DNA of 64,000 nt from Mactra quadrangularis (taxonomy: Eukaryota > Mollusca > Bivalvia > Venerida > Mactridae): the NCBI GenBank assembly GCA_025267735.1, contig CM046294.1:2204001-2268000 (forward strand), written 5' to 3'. The notes under the pieces are model-generated. The model was not told the origin of the DNA. It was given only the letters and a program-made list of their open reading frames with translations, and made no database searches. A program made the position numbers and the translations under genes. Below are positions 14,101 to 26,100 of this stretch, piece after piece (the stretch's first letter is position 1; each line of letters opens with the position of its first letter).

Positions 14101-17100
14101 TGCTTGCAAACATCGACCAAGTGTAAAAAATGCTGACACACTTCTAAAATTGTTAACATCTATTTCCGTTTAAAACTGCGAATACATTCTTGTCTACAAA
14201 CAAAATGATTAATATTGATTTTAATTGCTGCAAACAATTAAAATATAGACTCCCGATGTACATGACAATTCGTGACGTAATAAGTCAAGATTGCTACTTG
14301 AAATTATTACAATAACAATGATTGAAGGAATTACTTTTTACAACATAAAGTACCAATTATAAAATTGTTAATGATGACAATAAAAGTTTGTTTTGACGAT
14401 TATTTTCGTGTCGAATTTTACGATTTTGTTTATGATTTAATAAGAGATTTGGAGGGGATTTTCGCGCAGTTATGCCGAAAATGTGCGCGATTTTCGGCCA
14501 TTGTTGTGACTTAATTTGCGATAAGCCCGATCGGGCTTACTAGACAGAAAATTGACAAGCCCGACTTTAAAAACACAAGCCACGGGCATCGGGCTGCCGC
14601 TAATTTCGAACACTGCTACTCTTCCACAAGGCTGGCAACTTTCCAATATACCTTATTAATGGAAGTAAATTGACATTTTATGGTCAAATTTTCATTTAAA
14701 CCAACCACCCTATGTGGGATTTGACCCTCTTAAGGAGACTATATTTGAAAAAATCCTGGCACCCTAAAACTCTGCTACTGACCAGAGTGACAGATAAATT
14801 TAAAAAGATTTTAAAAAATCCAAAAAATCTGTGGAGGGGTAACTTCAGCATTTGCTTATTAACAGCAAATTGTTTCACTTTTCTGACTGAATAAGGTTTG
14901 TTTGTACTAAAATTTTACAAATTTATTTTATATATTATTGCTGAAAAGCATACAACATGGATTAAAACCTATTGTTCTGTGTACACACATTTTTATCTCA
15001 ACTTTGTTCCACATGGTTATATGCTGTAAGAAGTTTTTCTACTGAAAAAAACCCAACAAACTTAAGTACCAAAAATCCAATCTACAAACCACAAAGTTAA
15101 CATTCATGTACTGTATACGTCTTAATATTGGCGCCCGTTTTATTTTGGCGGTTTTGGCGGTCGATGTCGGAACCGCCAAATATTAGCCCCGCCAATATTA
15201 AACACCGCCAAATATTGACCGCGCCAATATAAAACAACGCCAAAATAAAACACCGCCAAAATATTGTGTAAGTAAGGCTATTCTCACTGTCTTACTATGA
15301 TTAAGCTACTTCCCTTTTTACTTAACACATAACGCGAGTCAACTATCGTAATAAAGAATTACAAAATATATACTTGAAAATTTGTAAAACACTTTGGTTT
15401 TTGTTTTCACGTTTTAATGCTTATTATTGCTTGCTTGGATATGTAATAAACTGTCATAATCAATTATGCCATTGTGTTATATCATTCGTTATATATCGTT
15501 TTAAGATGATCAGCCACAGTTCATTCAGGATAAAGTGAGATATTGTTTGCATGTAGTATTATACAGTTTTGTCTCAGGTCATCAAATGTTCTATGAACGA
15601 ACTTTTAATACAGAAAAATGAACAAAGAAGTCAAACAATAAAAGGACAACGTCGGCTATCAAATAATATTTTATTTTAATACTACATGTAATATGAACCT
15701 AGATTGCAACCAGTTTGAATACGTAATTATGACAGTTTTACAATGTAATTGCCCTAGAGTATGGTGTTGTTGTGAAGTATACAATACGTTCAACAGAAAC
15801 TACCCGTTATTTGTCACACTTCAGCCCACCGTTATAATTGTCTCCTCATTAATCCGGGTACCTGGTATGTCAGTTTGTATACAACGATTGTCTAATAGAA
15901 CAAAACAGTTAAAGCGCTAGTCAACTACAGATGTTTTAAATACTATTTAAAACCAATGAAATGAGATCAAATATTCAATAAACATATGATATAATGGACG
16001 GTTTCCGCCATTGTCCAATTACCACAAGGTACAAGGTTAACGCCCGTTTTATCCGAATTGATTCTTATTCAAACAATTAATAGAAAATAACATTCGTAAG
16101 AAACAATAACAACATTTAGTTATTAATATTCATTTATGAGATAGTATTTAATTATATTTTATACATTCTTGATTTAAAAGCATCAATCAGTATCAATAAT
16201 TCCATATCACAAGAAAATGATGCTCGGAGTAACCTCCCTTTCAAAACAAATAATTTTCGCGTTTCAATTTTGGCGGCTATGACGACGAGCATGGGTTAAT
16301 TTTGGCGGTTCACACAACTAGCATGGGTTAATATTGGCGGTCAGCCTTCAACCGCCAAATATTGACCCCGCCAATATAAAAACATCGAAAAAACGCCAAT
16401 ATTTGCACCCGCCAAAATAAAGACGTATACAGTAGGTCATTTAGAGATACTTGATACACATTTAAATGATAATTCTCTGTAAACAATGTCTAGTTATTCT
16501 AAACATTGATATCATTATTTTTTTAATACTTGGTTTAACGCCTGGTCAACAAAATTTTTTAGGTCATTTTACGGCGTCCAGCGCACCTAACCTAGCTTTC
16601 CTGGACCCTTGTCTATAACCAGAACACTTCTACCCTTCCATATATCTTATTAGGGGAGGAAAATTGAAATAATTGTCAAATTTTCATGGATGGGTATAAC
16701 CTCCCCAAGTGGGATTCGAACTCGTACCGTCTTCGGGACACAAGACTTTAAATCCCGGCGGTCTACCAACTGCCCCACCAACCCGGGCTTTGATATTAAC
16801 AAAGATAACTTACTTGGCAGTAGCAAATTGTTTTAAATAATCTTCCAGTTTAGGATCAGTGATAACATCTAGTGGTGTCTTACCACCATGGTTTTTATGA
16901 TTTAAATTAGCACCTTGTTGTGCTAGGTAACATGCTATAGCAACACCTACTGTATCTTCTTCCTCTGATAAACCTAACTGTGAACGGATCTGTAATTATA
17001 CAAGTTTCCAAGTTGTTTTTTTTATATTATACAATAATTGAGCCGGATGTGTAATATGCATAAACGGTTTTATAGGCTCCAAATGATTCATCTTAGACAG

Positions 17101-20100
17101 AAGTATGGTACATGCCAACAAAAAGGATATTTTTCATGTATTACAATAATTTTGTATAGATCAGACTTATAACATAGTATAACTACTTCACCAGGAGCAA
17201 GCTATTACCTGCCTTCAAATGAAAATGGAGAAATTTCAAATATGTCCAAAAATTGTCCATAAAAAGTCTAAGCTGACATTGTTAAAATATCTGACAGGGC
17301 GAAAAACTTATAAAACAATGTACAAACAAGTATAATTATTTCTAGAACTTTTTAACAGCCATAAAATATGGTTTTCATTTCAGAATTGTACATCTTAAGT
17401 AAACAGGATGAAATACCTAGTTTATTGAGGTAAAAAATGTACCATTTTCATAGAAACAATAAACTTTTTGTTCTTATATTGTTTATACACCCATCTATCT
17501 AAATTTGAATGAAACTGGTGAAAATATAAAGAACATTTTCCCAATACACTGGTCAAAATCTAAAGAACTAAGTCCACTTACAGATTCTAACATTGGACTA
17601 TCATCACGTTCTGTGGACACAGATTGTCTCATTAATCCTAAATGTAAACAAGTATCCCCATCTTCATCCTCCACATTTACATCAGCCCCTTTAGATACAA
17701 GGAGTTCTATCAGCCCCGTATGACCTTGACTTACAGCTAACAATAACGGGGTCTGTTGACGGTTATTTCGAATTTCTATGTTTGCTTGTCCCTGAAAAGA
17801 AGAAAAATCTCAGTTTATAAAGCCCTTCTATAATTTCTATCTTGTTATCTCAATCAATAGAGGGTGTGATTACAAATTTTAAAATCAAATTTATAAAGAG
17901 ATAATAGCAGTCCATAGACAGATGAAGTACAATCAATCTTATTATGGTGACTTAATTTGTTCTCTAATATAAATACAAAAGCGATGTTGACTCAGCAAGT
18001 AGGTATTTTATCAATAAGCTATATGTCTGTTTGACTCAAACTTAAACAAGAGCACCACTAGGCGGAGCATTATATGCCCGAAGGTGTTGTTTTTTTTAGT
18101 TAAGTTATGCTCCGGAAACTGTTTTCAGTTTTAAGGTAATAGTGACCTTGACCTTTGACCTTGTGACCCCAAATTAATAGGGGTCTTTTACCCAATATGG
18201 ACAATCATCGTATGAAGTTTGAATATTGTGGGCCAAATGGAACTTAAGTTATGCTCCGGAAACCAAATTGCTAACAGAGGGTCGGACAGACGGACGCCAG
18301 GGGGTATAACATAATATGTCCGAAATTCTTTCGTGCATATAAAAACACAATCAGAATATAACAATTGTTAGTTGGCAATCACTTTTACACATGATGTCAC
18401 TGAAATATGATAAGTGCTTTCATTTTTGAGAAAAATCGACAATATTATATGTTAATAAATAAGTGATTTGATATAGGCCCTGTTATTTTTCCAAGGGCAG
18501 TTGTATTGGCCAGAGGCCAAACACCAAGCCTTGCAAGGGCCCTGTTTTATCAACCAAACAGTGAGCAAAACTTTGTTATTGGACCAGGCCCAATAATTGT
18601 TATTGGCCCTATTACAGATTTCGGCCCTGTTTTAAGATTTATTAAACAGATTTTGCAGTATTGTGAAGTGAATTTGGCACTTTAATGGGCTAATAACACA
18701 TAGTTATTAAATATATGCATATGTAACTTACAGTGACTAGTAAAGTATTAGACACATCTTTATGTCCATTTAAAGCAGCTAAATGTAATGCAGCAAAACC
18801 ATCATCTTTTTTCATATCAACAATTTGTCGACATTTCTGTAATATCTTCTCTGTTGCACTAAAATATTGATAAAATATATGGGTAAGTAATAAGGGACTT
18901 TAAGTCAGTTATTTCCCCTTGAATACTCTTCAAATAGATAGGTCCAATTAGTTGGATTACTCGGATTTTACCCTTACCGTTTGATGTCAATTTGTCAAAA
19001 TTTATCTTAAATAACATTTTTGTTAATAATTTAATTTGATTAAACGTCAAGCTAAGTTAAGTTAGGGTGAAGAACTATCTAAATTTCACCACTTCTGTTA
19101 ATATCTTCATCAACAAGAACAATATTAGATGAAATATTTTGTTATCCTTATATAGGACTTCAATGATGAAATCCAAGGATTCCAACTGTAAGGACCTACT
19201 TACCAATTGGATTGCTTCAGATTTTATCAGGGAAAGATAACTGACTAAAGTCCCTAATTCATTCTATAGTGTAGCTTTCGTACTTTATATAGCTCACAAA
19301 TTTTACAGCCATTAACCTCTGATTTTAAGTCTTGCTATTTATCATATTTTATTCATATTACAATTACATATTCATAGTAAAATTGTTAAAAAAAGGGCAA
19401 GACTTTGAAAAAAAAGAACATTTTATTTGATTTTTACTTTAGTGAAAGTATATCATTGGACAACAACTAAATCCCAACTTGTATTGTATAGTTACTTATC
19501 TGAAGATATGCAACCCTAATCTGTTCCATCAAGTTAGAAAACAATTATCCTAATACAATGACAACAGCCTGGTATTTATTGAATATTTGACAACTAGACA
19601 TTACAACATTAACTTTAGAAACAACTAACAAATACTTACTAATTATTTCCTTTCAAAGCAGCATGATGTAATACATTAAATCCTCGTTTATTTCTTAAAG
19701 TAAAATCTATACCATGATAATTAACCAATAAATCTAATATATCTATATTATCTTTTCCTATAGCATCATGTAATGCCGTATCACCATATGCATCCTGAAA
19801 AAAGTTAATAAATTAAAGTGTGTTTAAAAGTCTGCTTTCGTATTATACACATTAAGCCAATTTTACAATTACGTCATACTCTGCTTACACCTCCTAAAAG
19901 GCATGTGTATTCAAGAGCGTGTGATCTGAAATGTTTGATTCCATTTTTCAGTGATCCGATTACTCCAATAACTTGGATTTCGCAAATCAAACACGCCCCT
20001 CCTTTACAGCCCTTAGCCAGTGGGGCCACTTAATCTCAATATGAAAACAAGAGCTCCGCTGGGCGGGGCATTATACGCCCGTGTGCAGTCCATGCTGTGT

Positions 20101-23100
20101 TCTATCTCATATGAAGTCCCTGTGACCTTGACCAATGACCCCGGGATCTCAGAATAGGTCCCATCCTTAACTGGAAGGCTATCCAAAGCAAAGATTTTGA
20201 AACCTAGGTACAGCCATGGTTGAGTTATCACCGACACAAAGTTTTCCCATACAAACTTCCAGTGACCTTGACCCTGGGGCCTCAGAACCAAAAATACCAA
20301 AGGGCTATCAACACATTACATCTTGACAAATGGGCTGATTCACATAAAATTTGGTTAACCTAGGTACAATCATTGTTTAGTTATTGTTCGGACAAGGGTT
20401 TTCCATATGATGCCCCTGTGACCTTGACCTTTGACCCAGTTTTGACCCAAAACCAATTGGGAACATCCTTGACACATGGGCTACCCTCACATAAAATTTG
20501 GTGAACTAAATTCATGTTACTTATTAAATATAGCATTATTTCCATTGTTTGCCATTTTGACTTTATTAACATATTTATTGAACATTTGAAGTCACTGCTT
20601 GGTAATTTGATATCTTCTGGATGATGGTTTAAACTTGACCCAGGGGCCCCAAAACCAATAGGGAACATCCTTGACCCATGGGCTACTCTCACATGAAATT
20701 TGGTGAACCTAGGCGCAGTCATTGATGAGTTACTACACGGACAATGTTTTTCAATATGATGCCCCTGTGACCTTGACCTTTGACCCAGGGGCCCCAAAAC
20801 CTATAGGAGATAACCTTGACACTTGGGCTACTCTCACATAAAAATTTGTGAACCTAGGTACATTGGTGGTTCAGTTATTGTCTGGACTAGGTTTTTCGAT
20901 ATGATGCCTCTGTGACCTTGACCTTTGGGCCTGGTGCACCAAAACCTATTGGGAACATCCTTGACACAAGGGCTACATTCACATAAAATTTTGTGAACCT
21001 AGGTACAGTCGTTGATGAGTTATTGTCCGAACAAGGTTTTTCAATATGATGCCCCTGTGACCTTGACCTTTGACCTAGGAGCCCCAAAACCAATAGGGCA
21101 TATCCTTAACACAAGGGCTACCCTCACATAAAATTTGGTGAACCTAGGTACATTGGTGGTTCAGTTATTGCCTGGACAAGTGTTTCATTGTTTGCCATTT
21201 TGACTTTATTAACATATTGATTGAACATTTGAAGTCACAGCTTGGTAATTTGATATCTTCTGGTTGAAGGTTTAAACTTGACCTGTTTCCTCAAAACTGA
21301 TAAGGTATATCCTTGACACATGGGCTACTCTCACATGAAATTTGGTGAACCTAGGTACACTCATTGTTGAGTTATTACCCGGACAATGTTTTTCAATATG
21401 ATGCCACTGTGACCTTGACCTTTGACCCAGGGGCCCCAAAATCAATAGGGTATATCCTTGACACATGGGCTACTCTCAGATAAAATTTGGTGAACCTAGG
21501 TACATTGGTGGTTCAGTTATTGTCCAGACAAAGTTTTTCCATATTATGCCACTGTGACCTTGACCTTTGAACCTGGGGCCCCATAAACCTGTAGGGCACA
21601 TCCTTGACACATGGGCTACCTTCACATGAAATTTGGTGAACCTAGGTACAGTCGTTGATGAGTCATTGTCCGAACAAGGTTTTTCAATATGATGCCCCTG
21701 TGACCTTGACCTTTGACCTAGGAGCCCCAAAACCAATAGGGCATACCCTTAACACAAGGGCTACCCTCACATAAAATTTGGTGAACCTAGGTACATTGGT
21801 GGTTCAGTTATTGCCTGGACAAGTGTTTCATTGTTTGCCATTTTGACTTTATCAACATATTGATTGAACATTTGAAGTCACAGCTTGGTAATTTGATATC
21901 TTCTGGTTGAAGGTTTAAACTCAACCTGTTTCCTCAAAACTGATAAGGTATATCCCTGACACATGGGCTACTCTCACATGAAATTTGGTGAACCTAGGTA
22001 CACTCATTGTTGAGTTATTACCCGGACAATGTTTTTCAATATGATGCCACTGTGACCTTGACCTTTGACCCAGGGGCCCCAAAATCAATAGGGCATATCC
22101 TTGACACATGGGCTACTCTCAGATAAAATTTGGTGAACCTAGGTACATTGGTGGTTCAGTTATTGCCCGGACAAAGTTTTTCCATATTATGCCACTGTGA
22201 CCTTGACCTTTGAACCTGGGGCCCCATAAACCTATAGGGCACATCCTTGACACATGGGCTACCTTCACATAAAATTTGGTGAACCTAGGTACAGTCGTTG
22301 TTGAGTTATGGTCCGGACAAGGTTTTTCAATATGATGTCCCCGTGACCTTGACCTTTGACCCAGGGGCCCCAAAACCGACCGGGGACATCCTTGACACAT
22401 GGGCTACTCTCACATAAAATTTGGTGAACCTAGGTAGATTGGTTGTTAAGTTATTGTCAGGACAAGTTTTTTTCCCATATGATGCCACTGTGACCTTGAC
22501 CTTTGACCCAGGGGCCCCAAAACCAATAGGGAACATCTTTGACACATGGGCTACTTTTACATTAAATTTGGTGAACCTAGGTACATTGGTGGTTCAGTTA
22601 TTGTCCGGACAAGTTTTACCTATTTTAAGTCCCAGTGACCTTGACCTTTAACCCTGGGGTCTCAAAATCAATAGGGAACCTCCTCCACCCAAGGGCTATC
22701 CACACATAAAATTTGAGGAACCTAGGTATATCCTTTCTTAAGTTATCATCCGGACAAGCAATTGTCCACGGACGGACAGACGGACAGACGGACAACAGCA
22801 TAACATAATACGACCGTTTTTTCAAAACGGGCGTATAATGACAAAATTAAAAATGAGATGAGTTTCTGGATGTAAATTTTTGGATTCCATTTGATAGCAC
22901 TAGTCTTCGTGTAAAAATATACCCTAATATCAATTCCTTAACAGAATTAGTTTTTAATTCAAAATCGATGCAAAACAATGATCCACATTATTTGGCACAT
23001 AGATATGAATACAGCTCTTTACCTTCAATAAAACACGGACACAGTCCACAGTATGTGGACTGGTTACATACCTGTATATTAACATCAGCTCTATGTTTCA

Positions 23101-26100
23101 ATAAAACACGGACACAGTCTAAATGTTGTTTATTTACAGCTACATGTAATGTACTACATTCACCATTGTTTAAAGCATTTATATCTGCTCCTTTTTGTAA
23201 CAATAACTCCATTACTTCAGCTTGATTTCTGTAAGCAGCAATGTTACATTGTTCAAAATGTATAAAAATATGAATTGTATCATTTTACATCTTATGGTGG
23301 TCTACAAAAATTGAACTGATTCAAACTCAATATATAATATGAGCTACAAATAGAAGCCATGATTGGTACGTAGGCACATAGATATAGTTTGTACAAAAAA
23401 ACAACACTGTTTATATAAACAATACAATGAACTAATCTACAACAGGGGATGCTCAGGATGACAATAAAATACATAGTTATAATATGTTTTATAAGTGTCT
23501 TGTTGATGTAATAGTTAAGCAGTCTACCATTACAAGCATGACTGACTAAGGGGTGGTGGTTTATCTGCCATGCTAATTTTTGTTTAAATGAATTAAGCAA
23601 CTTTAATTTTCAATACTGCCTACTTCTGAAATGGATTGTTTCAATGTTTACCCAAACACTTTTTGTTATTTTGTACGAACTATATCTCTTCATACCCATT
23701 ATGTTATAATTGTATATATAAGTCATAAAACAACCAAGCTGCATTAACTCCCTAAATTGTGGTCTCCTGCAATGCGTCAATGACTGATGTAGAACAACAA
23801 TTAACTTTAATCTTTTCACCTCAGAATCACAAAGAATTTAAATATATTCCCTTAACTCATCTTATTTACAATTGAACCCAAAGATTTTTCATAATATACC
23901 TTGATTTTTTTTTATAATAACCAAAAGGAGAAATTATATAATTAATCTACACCAAAGATCAAACTATACTAACCCAAAGGACAAATACTACTATTAATCT
24001 ACACCAAAGATCAAACTATACTAACCCAAAGGACAAATACTACTATTAATCTACACCAAAGATCAAACTATACTAACCCAAAGGACGAATACTACTATTA
24101 ATCTACACCAAAGATCAAACTATACTAACCCAAAGGACGAATAATGTAAGGCAGAATCTCCATCTTCATCATTTAATGCAAGATTAGCTCCAGCAGATAA
24201 TAATAACTGTACAATATCTTTATGTCCTTGATGACTGGCAACTTGTAGAGCAGTTTTACCAGAACTCTTCTGATCAACCTGAATAGTAAAGTGATATCAT
24301 ATATTCTCAATGAACACCCCTGGGGTGTTAAATATTTCAAAGGGGGGATGAAAACCAAAAATATGGAAATTACAATGTCATGTACAACACAAAATAAGAA
24401 CTTAGTTCTTTTTTCAATCTAGGTTTTTTAGTTTAAATATATTTTATTGCCGGTATTACATATAGTTACAAGCACAGAAATACAACAAAGATAATAATGA
24501 CAAATAACTATATGTTATTAAGTTGAGCCACAAGTTCTGTAACTTAGTTACGGCTCATCAAAACTAGAGAAGGGGGTTTATTATGGAAGGGGTGTTTATT
24601 ATGGAAGGGGTGTTTATTATGAAAGGGGGGTTTATTATGGAAGGGGGGTTTTTATGAAAGGGGTGTTCATTATGGAAGGGGTGTTTATTATGGAAGGGGT
24701 GTTTATTATGAAAGGGGTGTTTATTATGGAAGGGGGGGTCATTATGGAAGGGGCGTTTATTATGGAAGGGGTGTTCATTATGGAAGGGGCGTTTATTATG
24801 GAAGGGGTGTTTATTATGGAAGGGGTGTTCATTATGGAAGGGGGGTTCATTATGGAAGGGGTGTTCATTATGGAAGGGATGTTTATTATGGAAGGGGTGT
24901 TCATTATGGAAGGGGTGTTTATTATGGAAGAGGTGTTCATTATGGAAGGGGGGTTTATTATGGAAGGGGTGTTCATTATGGAAGGGGTGTTTATTATGGA
25001 AGGGGTGTTCATTATGGAAGGGGTGTTCATTATGGAAGGGGTGTTCATTATGGAAGGGGGGTCATTATGGAAGGGGGGTTTATTATGGAAGGGGGGTTTA
25101 TTATGGAAGGGGTGTTTATTATGGAAGGGGTGTTCATTATGGAAGGGGTGTTCATTATGGAAGGGGTGTTCATTATGGAAGGGGGGTCATTATGGAAGGG
25201 GTGTTCATTATGGAAGGGGGGGTCATTATGGAAGGGGTATTCATTATGGAAGGAGGGGTTATTATGGAAGGGGTGTTTATTATGGAAGGGGTGTTCATTA
25301 TGGAAGGGGTGTTCATTATGGAAGGGGGGGTCATTATGGAAGGGGTGTTAATTATGGAAGGGGGGTTTATTATGGAAGGGGGGTTTATTATGGAAGGGGT
25401 GTTTATTATGGAAGGGGTGTTCATTATGGAAGGAGGGGTTATTATGGAAGGGGGGGGGTTATTATGAAAGGGGTGTTTATTATGGAAGGGGGGTTTATTA
25501 TGGAAGGGGGGTTTATTATGGAAGGGGTGTTCATTATGGAAGGGGGGTTCATTATGGAAGGGGTGTTTATTTGAGAAAATAATTGGTATCTAAGTAAGGA
25601 GTTTACATTTATGAAAAAAGAGGCATATTAATGACTGCCTAGAGCCCATTCAACTAACCCAAGTACTCAGTAAACTTTGCTATGTTAACCACTTGTTGAA
25701 TATATTTCTAAGTACAAAGTTTAAGCATGTGTTTGTTTGTTTAATTGGATTTAACGCTGTATCAACACATTTTTTAGGTCATTTCACGGCGTCTAGCGCA
25801 CCTAACCTAGCTTTCCTGGACCTTTGTCTATAACCAGTACTCACCTACCCTTCCACAAGGCCGGAAACTTCTCCATATTATCTGATCAATGGAGGAAAAT
25901 TGACATTATTGTCTAATTTTCATGGAAGGGCATAACCTCCCCAGGTGGGATTTGAACCCATACCCCCTTCCAGACACGAGATTCCAAATCTCGCACACTA
26001 CCAACTGTGCCACATTTATATAAGGTATCAGCTAATATAAATTCATAAAACCTACCTTATCTTTATATTTACTGATAATATCTTTTACAACATCTATATG

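Noticed and set aside
15693..15920. 75-codon cysteine-rich frame
   Set aside because: It lies inside a TA-flanked element, has no recognisable motif and no splice or promoter context.
10351..16432. A missing MIB2 exon between exons 15 and 16
   Set aside because: Phases join exactly without it (phase 2 to phase 2) and no ankyrin- or RING-like frame is seen in the 6.8-kb intron.
20013..22825. Several 60-138 codon frames with [21 protein letters not shown] repeats (also 61215-63973)
   Set aside because: They are translations of the about 146-bp satellite unit, present on both strands, without start, splice or domain context.
24654..25574. 306-codon open frame of MEGVFI-type repeats
   Set aside because: It is an 18-bp minisatellite in an intron; frames are open on both strands and broken by 1-bp unit changes, so there is no evidence of a protein.
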